A DNA stretch of 38,463 bases, taken from Nemertoderma westbladi (Eukaryota > Xenacoelomorpha > Nemertodermatida > Nemertodermatidae). The stretch lies in contig JAUCBJ010003241.1 in assembly GCA_032718475.1 (NCBI GenBank), forward strand, positions 1 to 38,463. The letters run 5' to 3'. The position numbers were made by a program, and so were the translations under genes. Below the pieces are notes generated by a model. The model did not search any database, was not told the origin of the DNA, and saw only the letters and a program-made list of their open reading frames with translations. Each line of letters opens with the position of its first letter. Within the stretch, counting starts at the first letter, position 1. Of this stretch, positions 9,888 through 20,459 are shown piece after piece.

Positions 9888-12760
9888 TTATAATACGTTA
9901 CAACTGCTGTGGCAACGGTGATGTCTACCCATTAGGGGACATGTGTGATGCTGTACCTTGATCTTGAATACAAAGGAGTTCCCTCTGATCGCAGCGATGT
10001 TTAGCCTCTGTTTAGGCCAGAATGCTTTGCGTGGCTCTCCTGTTGCTGCTGATGATATCTTAGCGCCTATTTCGTGGATCATGTTTATGGTAGAGGGGCC
10101 ATATGACCCCGAAGTTTCGAAAGACAATGGCTCAAAAGTGTACTGCTGGCCAATACTGCGATATTTCAGCCGTTTCAGCGCTTCAGCAGATGCAGCTGCT
10201 GATCCAGGTTCGACAGTGGAGCGGATGACATTGCTCGCAAATGTGTCAGTACAAGTGGCATCGACCTTGTGACAAGACAGCGACCCTGTGAGTAAGGGAA
10301 AATGGTCATCCCATCTGGGTGTTTGCCATCTCCTCTGTCAAGCCCGGTGGGCTCCAATAGAGAGAGGGGAAATCAGCGCTGGTCAGAGCCAGATGGATAT
10401 CATTAAGGGCTGCATGTCAAGATGAACGGCCAGCGCTGAATCAGCATGAGAGGGCATGGTGGCCATATATGTCCACGATAGACCCACACTCACAGCTATG
10501 TTGCTGATATACGGGGGCCCCTATCCTCAGCGCTGCTCCAATGCGTAGGGACTCGGCATCCAGGTTTGTTCCTAATGATGGGACGGGGATTGTGTGTAGC
10601 CACATGCCACTTTCAAGGCGAGATGCAGCCAGGAAGCACGCCATATCGACCTGGTTTCCCTTCAGTAGATCCAATACAGTAGATCCTGCTGGACTTTTGT
10701 AACTGAGATGGTATCCCATGCTCTTTGCAGTTCGTGTGCATTGAGTATTGCATATTGCGTGCACTGACCTGAGACCTCTCTTTCCAGGTGGATATGGCAT
10801 CACCCAGCTCATATGAATGTTCCAATCCGGTAAATCCAGTTCTTTAAGGCCTGAAGCATTATTGAAGGTAGCAGAAGTACGCAGGTGATACTGGAGCCGT
10901 GGGACAGCAAAACATGAGATACAGGAGCCGTGGGACAGCGAAACAGGAGATACTGGAGCCGTGGGGCAGCGAAACTGGAGATACTGGAGCCGTGGGACAG
11001 CGTAACAGGAGATACTGGAGCCGTGGGACAGCGAAACAGGAGATACTGGAGCCGTGGGACAGCGAAACAGGAGATACTGGAGCCGTGGGACAGCGAAACA
11101 GGAGATACTGGAGCCGTGGGATAGCAAAACAGGAGATACTGGAGCCGTGGGGCAGCGTAACAGGAGATACTGGAGCCATGTGACAGCAAATCAGTTCTCG
11201 AGTAGTGTGAATCCCTGGTGGGGATCAATATGATAAAGACGTTCAACCAATCTCTTAAGTGCCACCACTTTGTCCTGAATGGCCACCAATGGCCGGTGTT
11301 CTACTGCCTCATTGGTTAGTGGGCACCTAGTAGGACCTGACCCAGCATCATCTAGAACACGGATATAAGGGAGAACTTTTCGAAATCAACCTATCGTACA
11401 GCGGGTATCATCTGGTGAGTGGTTAAGTAGAAATAGCTCACACTTGGAGTTATTTAATGTGAGCCCCATCCCGGCAAGCTCAGGAATGAATCTACTTATG
11501 CCAGCCAACATGCATCAACTGTTGCTCCAATAGTTCCACCATCCAAGAACCAAACATTAAGCTCTGATTCTACCAGTTGTGTGACAGGTACCTATCCTAG
11601 GGCAAATAAAGCTGGACCTTATGGGTCACCCTGCTGCATGCCAGTGGCTGTGATAACTGACTCACCGAAGAGGAGAGATGTCTGGGTAGCATATGCCTGC
11701 CAAAGGAGGGGGTATATACCAGGTATGTGTTCAGTTCACATGCTACACTGAGGAATGTACCCCGCCGTAATGTATTGAAGGCATTCTTCATGTCAATCTT
11801 AGGCAGTATCCTCTTGCAAACAGAACCTTTGACATAATTACGAGTGGCATGCACTGCAGCAACTGTTAGTTCCAAAACATAGATGAGTAGGTCTGAGCTT
11901 TGTTCCAAGCTGATCAGATAGGAGCCTGAAGCGTGAGACCCACTTTGGTTACCAAATGATGTAGAGTATTACCAACACCAATAGCACGTATGACACCATC
12001 CTTCTTGAGGATGGCATATAGGGATGCTCCATATGATACTGACAGGGCAAATTCTGGTATATAACCATGCCATGCAGTGCCATGTTTGTGAAGTTGGTCA
12101 GCTCGTCGAGTAGCCTATCACCTGCCACTGTTGTGCAACAACTTATTATATCACGTAGATGGCCAGGATGGAGGCCATCTGGTCCTGCAGCAGAAGCCAG
12201 GGGGAAAGATCTAATGCCGGCAGAACCCTCCCCCTTTGTAGCAATTCGGGGCTCTGGTATTGAGTTATCAGGAAGGGGAGGGAGCTCCAAATCGTCTAGG
12301 GTTGGTGGGTGCTTAACCTTGATAGCATTCAAAGAATCAACAGTATGTTCCCGAAGCTCTCTTGAGATTAAAGGATGCTAATGGCCCTTCTCATCACCAT
12401 CCATGAACATAGCAGAAACCCATATCTTAAGGTTCTCTAATTCCTCAGAAGCTGGTACCTTCCCATGTTGCGCGCTGTTGGAATGGGCAAACTAGAGCTG
12501 TCTGACATGTATTCACTAATCTGCTGCTTAACCTTTGTAGCCAGTGATGACTGTTTGTAATCCCAGACTACTTTAGGTGGTTTGGTCAAGGCACCACAGG
12601 GGGAAAGCTAATAGACGCACACAAGAGAGTGGTGATTGTTTCTCCTGGGCTTCTTTCAATAGTGTCGCTAGGGCATCAGCACCTGCAATTCTTGCCCATT
12701 TAGGGATTTTGGCAATTACACGAATTGATTTTTCAGCTTGTGATGGTCATGACTCATGAA
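9888..12760 (-). pseudogene. Degenerate reverse-transcriptase element relic
   Basis: Conserved fragments lie in order on the minus strand but in different frames. SAAGPDGLHPGHLRD is near 12190-12145, ASLYAILKKDGVIRAIGVGN near 12030-11970, and IDMKNAFNTLRRG (RT motif A) near 11800-11760. QQGDP with a stop in place of the next residue is near 11640-11620, followed by a degenerate NVWFLDGG version of the motif C region near 11555. A C-terminal segment with WLHTIPVPSLGTNLD and CECGSIVDIYGHHALSC lies at 10610-10440, then LDRGDGKHPDGM (near 10340) and GEPRKAFWPKQRLNIAAIRG (near 10040-9980). Frameshifts, stops and a minisatellite insertion make it non-functional. It is a retroelement with a reverse transcriptase, probably non-LTR; I could not assign the clade. 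The ends are approximate. Confidence 0.8.
10888..11191. repeat. 31-bp minisatellite (about 10 units) inside the RT relic
   Basis: About ten copies of a 31-base unit containing TGGAGCCGTGGGACAGC, most differing at one or two positions. The array sits between the polymerase part and the C-terminal part of the retroelement relic, so it expanded within or inserted into an already dead element. Because 31 is not a multiple of 3, successive units change frame. Long ORFs appear on both strands only because the unit lacks stops. Confidence 0.95.
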
Positions 12761-13123
12761 ATTTTGCGTAGGCGCTAATTTGGAGACATCAATGCCAATA
12801 TATCTTGAACAGTTACACTGATAAACACGCATAAAAAATGTTATAAAAATTAACTAAAAACATAATAAAAAGCCAAAGAATTTGGTACAGTTGGGCTGTT
12901 AGGGAGAATATAAAATGAACTAAAAAACTAAAAGCACTACCACCTAAAAATTTGCTTCTAAAAAAATTAGTCACAAATGTGTATTACAAATCCCATGTAT
13001 GGTAATGTATTTATATAGCATCGATATGGTTCTGTACTCTACAATATATACTTGCCATAAATGGATTATACATTATACATTTAGAGTGTGTTGGATTTTG
13101 GGCCCAGTACACTTGGTGGCTAA
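12761..13123 (-). other. Flank and probable 3' UTR of the EGFR-type gene
   Basis: No separate gene. On the minus strand this follows the receptor stop codon. It is AT-rich and no canonical AATAAA was found on the transcript strand, so the mRNA end is undefined. No poly(A) stretch marks a retrocopy end. Confidence 0.4.
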
Positions 13124-16100
13124 TCATGGAATTTTCTCGAGGTTGACATTCACAGCAACCGAAGGCACCGGCCCACCACCCCTACCGTAAACACCCACTC
13201 TGTGACCTCGGTCATTCTGTGAATAGGAAAACTTTCGAGAGTCATTTATGGGAAGGGCCTGTTCGTATCCACAATCAGGACCTACATTGGATTTGTCAAC
13301 ATTCACATAAACTTCAGAACTTATAAGGTAGCCATCAACATCGACTAGATTCTGGGGATCTTCATCCGGAATTAGAGATTGATAAGCACTTAATATCGCT
13401 TGGGGATCATCCAATTCATCCTTGTTGTTATCATTTTCTGTTATGAGATACCTTTTAGGATCGCTGGACATCCTTGTCAAATCATCTTCCAACTCAATAA
13501 ATTGCGGTCTGCACTCGGGTTTAGCCATCCAACACTTGAGCATCAACATGTAAACCTCTAAAGCGCATATTGGAGGTTGATGCAGACGCTCACCTTTTAC
13601 GAGATGACTTACAATATCCTTTGCAGCAATGCCTTCAAATGGTTTTTTACCATAAGTTAGTGTCTCCCAAATGGTGACTCCAAATGCCCAGACATCTGAT
13701 TGATGGGTAAATATACAATCCTGCAAGCTCTCCAATGCCAGCCAACGAATTGGGTACTTGCCTCCCTTAGATGTAAACCTATCTTCCCCAATATCCAACA
13801 CTTTCGCTAATCCAAAATCTGTAATTTTAACTTGGCTTGCTTTTTGTACAAGCACATTACGAGCAGCAAGGTCCCTATGTACAAGATGCTTTTCTTCAAG
13901 GTAAGCCATTCCAGATGCAATTTGCCGACACCATGTTAGCAGGTGCAAAGACTGTATTTTTGACTTTTTCGTTTTTAGATAACCTAGAAGACTGCCTAAT
14001 GGCATCAACTGTGAAATGAGCATAATTTGCTCTGCAGGCATAGATACAGCAAGCAGTCTGACCAAACAATCATGGCGCATTGTTGCCATCACATAAGCTT
14101 CATCCAAGAATTCTTTGTTAGCTGCAATGGATCCTGTATTATTCAATACTTTGATAGCAACTGGAATATTTATTGACCTTGTCAGTGTCTTCGCACCAGA
14201 GCCTTTGTGATCACCATCAATTATATCAAGCTGTGGTGTCCAAACACCCTTGTACACTATTCCAAACGCGCCTGTACCTAATTCACCATAACGTGCTAAC
14301 GATGTTTCATTGATTACCCGTAGCTGAGCTTGACTAGGGGGGACACCACTCGAATTCAACGGATCCAGTACCATAGCATCGATGTCAGAAACCTGTCTTA
14401 TTATATTTTCCCGCCGTTTCTTTACTGACCTCCTGAGCCGAAAATATTTAACACAAATAAAAACACAAACACAAACCGTTACAAGAAGAAACACAAATCC
14501 CAATACCATTCCCAATATCATACCATCATCAAGAACAGTATTATACTTCTTCTCCAAACATATTGAGTTTATTTCACGTTCATGATAACTATCACATTTA
14601 TCTGCACAGTATTTACGACCATCTCTATCAATTTTATGTACATGTTTGCACCCATCACAACCATATATTGTAGGCCCATTGCACTGTCCATTACATTCGT
14701 CATGACATTTGTCACATGTCATATTGATATTGTTTCCATAGTATCCCCCTGGACACTCACTGTGACATGAAATGTGAGTAGGTGTAGCAAGTGTGTAGTT
14801 TCGGCACATTATACAATCCGATAACGAGTCACCTTCGCAGCCATTGCACTCATTATGACATTCTGAACACATCAATGAAAAGAATTCATCTATTGAATCA
14901 TAATGATTACTTACATAAAAATCGGAATGACTTCTATTACAATTGTTTATCCATTCAGTTACACTCATAGCTGGGTCCATGCAAATATAGGAGTTATTGA
15001 TTGATAGAATATATTTACATTGACGACAGCCCCCCACACCTTTAATATTCGCACTTCCGGTACATCCATGAGAAGAACAATATTCGTGACATTTCTCGCA
15101 TTGATTTCCTTCAGTGAACAATAAAAATGGTTGACAATCCTCTACACATTGAATGATATCATTATATTGCAATTTCATATTGGCACAGCCACTAGTGCAA
15201 TCGGTTGAAAAAGGACCACTACATGTTGAATTGCATTGAGGGTCACAATGCTTGCATGTTTTGTTACCACTTATAAAGAACTTATTCTCCGTATTGCATT
15301 GGGAAACACATGTACCTGAGAGATTAAAGTTTTTGCATTCTTTACACTTATCTGGACCAGGTCCCCAGCAACCACCCTCACTGCACTCATAATCACATTT
15401 TTCTTGGCAGCTAATCTTATTCCAAAAATTAACTTTTTTAGATGAATAACAGTGCTCATATTCCCGAACTATTCCAACATTGCCAATCAGACTGGCATTC
15501 AATGAAGTTGATCCTAAATTTGCTAACTCTGATAAAATCGGTATGTAAAAAATATAATCAGTCACTGTATCCCCCGGAATTAACTCTAAATTACTCGAAA
15601 ATTGTATTTCTTTAAGATAATTCCATTGATCCATGGATGATATTACATTACTTATATTAAAGAATATAGAGCCATTTACAGCTGTGCACCCCGTTGGATT
15701 GTGTGTATTTGATGATATAAGGGTTCTAAGTGTAACATTGTGTTCACCCTGTTCATATATACCATCAATATCGCATACTTTTCTACAAGCGCCTTCACAT
15801 GGTTGACATATCTTGCTGTCTCCTGTAGTTTTATAATTTTCTCCACAGGACTTCACACAGAAAAAATCTTTGATAAAATAGTTGGAACCACATTCTTTTA
15901 CGCAACGGTTTTCCATGGTGTAGAATCTTTCAAATGGGGTAACAAACCATTTTATAAATGATTTATAATGGCACTCCTTCACACACCTAGTACCCTTAGT
16001 ATCATCAGGCATTTTATAATCCCGACAAGAAATGCAATCCACATTATCAATTCCACTGCAGCCCCCTGCACAAGACTTACTGCAACACTTATAGTTGTCA

Positions 16101-16849
16101 TTTGGAGCTGCACACCTTGTCCCATGCATGATGCAAAACTCATCGCAATTCCTGAACGTTAATGTCTGGCAGGATGTTGCTTGAGGACCCCAACAATTGG
16201 TGCATGTTTCATTGCAAATATTTAAGCAATGTCCACGATCTCCATTTCCTGAAATATATAATCGACTCAAATTCGGACTCAAATCCATTAGTATATCGCC
16301 CCAATCAACAGTGTTCATATTACAAAGGAATTGATTATCTGTTATACAAATGTATCTATCCTTTATAATAATGTCTCTTAAGTTAGACAGGTCAATGTGC
16401 CTTAATCCATCACTATCATTGTCATTTCCACTAACATACAAAGCGCATTGATTTCCATCCTTGTTTCTGAAATACGTTTTGCCTCTTATGACTGTCAGAT
16501 TGTGCAGAGGAATTGCATTCACTATCACCTGATAAATCATAACATAGCCGTTAACTTCTCTGATTGATCGAAGAAACCCCAGATCCATAGAGGAATAGCG
16601 AATATGCGTGAGTTCAAGGTTGCCATCAATGTATGTGCATGGCATCCCCTCTGAGTTTTCAAAACGTTTCCTCAATTTTTCCCTGAGGTTCTCTTCGTCC
16701 AAGTCGTGGTATATGTCGACAAGCCCATTACTTGTACCTGGACAAACAACCTCTTCTGTAGAACTCTGATGCACCAGATGGGTGACTGTAAGGATGAACA
16801 CAGCACAGCACCAATTAATGTACCAGCAGTTTATAATATTGATTTCCAT
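13124..16849 (-). CDS. EGFR: EGFR/ErbB-family receptor tyrosine kinase, intronless
   Basis: Plasma-membrane receptor expected to bind EGF-like ligands and signal through Ras/PI3K. The ATG at 16849 is chosen because it starts a plausible signal peptide (about residues 1-29); the longer frame starts at GTG. The product is about 1241 residues: L1 domain (about 35-160), furin-like Cys-rich region (about 205-355), L2 (about 365-465), a second, extended Cys-rich region (about 475-765), one transmembrane helix (about 778-800), basic juxtamembrane (RLRRSVKKRR), then kinase (about 852-1120). Catalytic features are intact: GTGAFG loop, VAIK lysine about 900, HRDLAARN about 991, DFGLAK about 1011. The tail is short (about 120 residues) with EVYVNV, a Grb2-type YxN site, plus other tyrosines. 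Oddities: no intron in 3.7 kb, a phenylalanine at the activation-loop tyrosine position, and about 15 extra residues between strands beta2 and beta3. The ectodomain is longer than human EGFR, which recalls the extra domain of insect EGFR. Confidence 0.96.
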   Translation of the reverse strand: MEINIINCWYINWCCAVFILTVTHLVHQSSTEEVVCPGTSNGLVDIYHDLDEENLREKLRKRFENSEGMPCTYIDGNLELTHIRYSSMDLGFLRSIREVNGYVMIYQVIVNAIPLHNLTVIRGKTYFRNKDGNQCALYVSGNDNDSDGLRHIDLSNLRDIIIKDRYICITDNQFLCNMNTVDWGDILMDLSPNLSRLYISGNGDRGHCLNICNETCTNCWGPQATSCQTLTFRNCDEFCIMHGTRCAAPNDNYKCCSKSCAGGCSGIDNVDCISCRDYKMPDDTKGTRCVKECHYKSFIKWFVTPFERFYTMENRCVKECGSNYFIKDFFCVKSCGENYKTTGDSKICQPCEGACRKVCDIDGIYEQGEHNVTLRTLISSNTHNPTGCTAVNGSIFFNISNVISSMDQWNYLKEIQFSSNLELIPGDTVTDYIFYIPILSELANLGSTSLNASLIGNVGIVREYEHCYSSKKVNFWNKISCQEKCDYECSEGGCWGPGPDKCKECKNFNLSGTCVSQCNTENKFFISGNKTCKHCDPQCNSTCSGPFSTDCTSGCANMKLQYNDIIQCVEDCQPFLLFTEGNQCEKCHEYCSSHGCTGSANIKGVGGCRQCKYILSINNSYICMDPAMSVTEWINNCNRSHSDFYVSNHYDSIDEFFSLMCSECHNECNGCEGDSLSDCIMCRNYTLATPTHISCHSECPGGYYGNNINMTCDKCHDECNGQCNGPTIYGCDGCKHVHKIDRDGRKYCADKCDSYHEREINSICLEKKYNTVLDDGMILGMVLGFVFLLVTVCVCVFICVKYFRLRRSVKKRRENIIRQVSDIDAMVLDPLNSSGVPPSQAQLRVINETSLARYGELGTGAFGIVYKGVWTPQLDIIDGDHKGSGAKTLTRSINIPVAIKVLNNTGSIAANKEFLDEAYVMATMRHDCLVRLLAVSMPAEQIMLISQLMPLGSLLGYLKTKKSKIQSLHLLTWCRQIASGMAYLEEKHLVHRDLAARNVLVQKASQVKITDFGLAKVLDIGEDRFTSKGGKYPIRWLALESLQDCIFTHQSDVWAFGVTIWETLTYGKKPFEGIAAKDIVSHLVKGERLHQPPICALEVYMLMLKCWMAKPECRPQFIELEDDLTRMSSDPKRYLITENDNNKDELDDPQAILSAYQSLIPDEDPQNLVDVDGYLISSEVYVNVDKSNVGPDCGYEQALPINDSRKFSYSQNDRGHRVGVYGRGGGPVPSVAVNVNLEKIP

Positions 16850-17372
16850 TACAACATTATTATACAAATTGATAGTACAATAGTAGTTATTTATCACACA
16901 ACTTTCAGTAATTTAACCACTTTATCAACATCTAATTACTATATTTGTTCTGAAGTATCTGATACAGTATACAGTCTGTACACCACGTCCTGAAATATAG
17001 TTTTCGAATAAGTCCAAATTGTAGTCTCTAGCATTCTATAAAATCATTATTACTATCCTCGCCTCACTGATGTTCAAAGTTTCAAACCACTGTAATCTTA
17101 TAAGGTTATAAATTCTTGAAGTAAATATATTATTTACTTTGGTGATAACAAACTGCATAAAATATAATTCAATATCAAACTGCATTTATAATCTCATGTT
17201 GGTCTTGCTTGCTTTTCAGTAAGTAATTAGTGACATCAGTCTAGTCAAAGAATTAAATGTATACATTAGGTTAATATTGATCATTCTTCATATGTAGTGT
17301 GTATTTATAGACTATCTTATCACTGCAGTTAAAGTTGCGTTTAATTTGCATAAAGTCTAGACTTATATTATA
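16850..17372 (-). other. 5' flank of the EGFR-type gene
   Basis: This should hold the leader and promoter of the receptor gene, but no convincing TATA box, CpG island or initiator is visible. The sequence is AT-rich. It ends where the long inverted repeat begins, about 520 bases upstream of the start codon. Confidence 0.4.
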
Positions 17373-18288
17373 TAGTCCATGGGCCAGCCAGCATAGGGGA
17401 TACTTTTTGGTAACCATCTGAAACTTATATTTTAGGGAAGACCTATGTTTTGGCCGTTCATTTTGATATGATAAGAAATCTGAATCGGTAGCTGACTTGG
17501 TGTTATCACCGGTTGTCATGGAAATGACAAAATAACAAACATGCTGTAGTAGTCTAAGAACTCAATATAAATTCTTCGCGTCTTCTGAAAACGATAGCTA
17601 CTGGACTTACAATTCTAAATGTGTCATAAAATTCTGGAATATAATTATTGTTGCCATGGGAGTGATGCTAAATTAAAACTGACATGTTTTAGAAAAATAG
17701 CTACCATTCTAGAACACATATCATTATTTTAGAAACAAATTGCCACATGATGTTTAATATTAGTTTTGGAAAATGTTGGTATACTGAGAGCAAAACTTGT
17801 TTTGTTATAACGGTTATATATGGTACCAAAGTTATACCCACCCATGTCTGGAAAATGTTTCTTTATCAACATTTTAATCTCATTCCACTCTGTTCCAAAA
17901 TTATGACAAAATATTTAGGTAAATGAAAAGCAATCATGATGTGACAACAATACTTTAAAATAACAAGTGACATCTAAATGGCATTTCAGACACCACTCCT
18001 TCACAGGTTACCAACCATGACTACATATGCAATTGAAAATAACCAAAATGCACACTATCAAACATATGACTTTAGCATTAACTTTAGCATATTATATATA
18101 ATTATCATCTTTGTTCCTAGATGATTTCTGCAAAGATGCTTCCCTTGATAATGACATTGAATACTAAATCCACTTTTTTACTAAATACTCAATTACAATT
18201 AGGTATGTAAGTATTCTTAGTTCGTATGATGTTGTAAGAGGAAATAGAGTATCCTTATTCCAGGGGTGTAATCTGTGATATATTTTTG
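17373..18288 (+). repeat. Left arm of a long inverted repeat
   Basis: This arm, about 916 bases, is the reverse complement of 20460-21276, with roughly 10-15% divergence by eye. The outer end begins TAGTCCATGGGCCAG and is mirrored by CTGGCCCATGGACTA at 21262-21276. The left arm has about 100 extra bases (around 18060-18160) absent from the right arm. It could be the terminal repeat of a foldback-type DNA transposon, or one of two oppositely placed copies of the same repeat. Confidence 0.9.
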
Positions 18289-19960
18289 GTAGGGTCCTAA
18301 ACAAAACATTTTAATTGTAGTTATACAATATATTATTTAATAAAAATAATATTTTAAATGAAATCATGGATCACAGCCTAAGGCAAGATTCTTTAGCGAA
18401 TTGTAATTTAAAAGAGGAATGCTTATTCCAATTAGCCAATAATAATTAATTGGTTATTATTTAACCTACGTTGACTGACTATACATATACACTATATATA
18501 TCCTATACACTTATTTATTCCACGAGAGTTAAACAAAAACACACACAATTGTTCTAGAGCACTTTTTTGTGTATAAAATAAACAACAACATAACAGTTTA
18601 TAAGAAACTACCGAGAATCTGAAAGTCTCATAGAACATCAACTTGAAACCGAAACTCTCAACTAATTGGTAGTTTCTAAATCAAATCAACCCAAACCACC
18701 ATCCATAAGTTTTCACAATATACATACGGCCCATGGCTCTACCAAGCCACCACCACCACCCCCCACCCCCCCCCCCCCCCCCCCCCCCCCCCCCACTCCC
18801 TAATTAGGCCCACCACACACCCCATTTGCTACAGTATATATATCAGCCCACCCACCCTCCAATGGGTTTACTCAAATAACATGGCTAAGGTGTCAGCACA
18901 TTGTCACATGTGTGTCACCACACACATTAACGCCACAACGCCAACAAATTTGTATCATTACGGTGTTTTCATATCTGCACAAGGTCGAACTAAGCTGGAC
19001 ACCGAAAAACGGCATTCTAAAACATTTACAGGCAGTCTCGGACAGTATCGCACAATACGTTATTCTACTTACAAATCCACACTTTTGATAAACCTGGCAT
19101 TTCAGGGCATTATCACACAACGCAACAAGTAACTATGTTGTGCCTGTATCTTCTCCAGCAACAACTACAACCGTTGATCCATTTTGTGCACGAGGTTTAC
19201 ACGGGGTACGGGGTTGTTACACGAGTGGGCCTCCTCATGGGTCAGCCTCCTAATGGTCGCATTGTAATTTTTCAACAGAATGTAAATTATGTTCTGAATG
19301 ATCGTTCTGCGATAGTTACGACCTTGGTCCTGGATTATTGACCCATACACTTGGCTGCAGGGGTATATGGCCTGACCAGGCAGATGGTAATCTATTAATG
19401 GTTGGTCAGGAGTAGGTTGCTCTTGTCTCCAATTTGTGTGCACTCTACTGCAACCCGCACTTGGCAGCAGGGGTAGCGGGCATGGCCCGGCAGATGAGCT
19501 GATGGTGGGACATTGCTTCAGAGTGGGTATCGGATGGGTGATGGGCCCCATATCTGATTCATCTGCGACACCCGCCCTGTGGAATGGCAAAAAATCACCC
19601 CTAACAATGGATTACATTAGTAACTCCCGGCCACTATAGACAAGTGGTATGAACTGACACATTTTGCCTCACGGGCGTCAGTTTTCTTCTGACTGGCTGC
19701 CTGTCAGAGAGCACGCCACCCCCCCCCCCCCCCCCCCCCACAAGGGGGAGATAGAGTGGCCAAAAATTATGTGAGTCCCTTTCCTGATGACCTTGCTGGC
19801 CCAAACCCTGGGTCACCAGGGAGGATAGATTGCGATTCTGCGATTGCGATTGCGGATTCTGGAATTGGAGTCTACTCTCATGTTCCACCCCGACCAACCA
19901 AGCCATTATTGGTGAACCTGCGGCAAGTCACTAGAGACTGGCCTTAGTTAATACCCTAAC
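18289..19960. other. Spacer of the inverted repeat, first part
   Basis: No supported gene. It contains C-homopolymers at 18766-18794 (29 C) and 19719-19739 (21 C), a TATATA-rich stretch, and a degenerate direct duplication (CACTTGGCTGCAGGGGTA near 19350 and GCACTTGGCAGCAGGGGTA near 19454). ORFs of up to 141 codons cross the duplication on the minus strand but show no domain. A 10-bp stem (AGAAACTACC near 18603, GGTAGTTTCT near 18668) is also present. Confidence 0.5.
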
Positions 19961-19969
19961 ACACGGGTC

Positions 19970-20459
19970 CCCATTGCGTCAAGGCGAGCTGACTGTCCTG
20001 GCAGATATGATTGGCCTTAGTGCAGTGGGTGTTCAAGAGCACCGAATGCAGACTGGTCAGACTAATGCGGTTCCGATTAAGAACATGGGGGGGGGGGGGG
20101 GGGGGGTAGGGGGGTGATTTGAAACTCGCCCTCGCATCATCAGATGTGTGGAAATGGTGGAATGTATACGATATAGTTGATCGGTTAATTTTGATTCAAA
20201 AATTGAAACAGCACGGATGTCGTGGGCGTTTTCTCAGTACGACAGCTGATTGTTTGAGTGAAACTTATGCTCTTCTTGGAGACACTGCAATCACTTGAGA
20301 TGTACGGGAGTTATTCAAGGGGATGGTGACAGCAGCTGTCCTTTGTTAACTTTTCTCCTAAATAATTTAATCCCATTGACTTAGGTAATGATGGTTGTCT
20401 TGAACAACTGGCTATACTTTTATTGATGGACGATACGACTCTGCTGGCTTCTAGTAGAA
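19970..20459 (+). pseudogene. LINE relic: endonuclease and RT fragments
   Basis: Three plus-strand pieces read like a non-LTR retrotransposon. LRQGELTVLADMIGLS followed by VGVQEHRM (near 19976-20050) resembles the start of an APE-type endonuclease. LIQKLKQHGCRGRFLST (near 20190-20245) resembles the RT segment after motif A. LAILLLMDDTTLLASS (near 20408-20455) carries the RT motif C aspartates as MDDT. Most of the protein between the first two pieces is missing, a 20-G run (20087-20106) interrupts, and stops and frameshifts are present. It is clearly dead. It stops exactly where the right arm of the inverted repeat starts. Confidence 0.7.

Noticed and set aside
12761-13123. Poly(A) tail marking the EGFR gene as a processed retrocopy
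   Set aside because: No A-run on the transcript strand and no flanking direct repeat; retroposition remains only one of two explanations.
13124-16897. Starting the receptor at the GTG at 16897
   Set aside because: The ATG at 16849 gives a normal signal peptide; the 16 extra residues are polar, AT-driven sequence and GTG starts are not expected here.
19165-19590. 141-codon minus-strand ORF in the inverted-repeat spacer
   Set aside because: It spans a degenerate direct duplication and shows no domain or codon-usage support.
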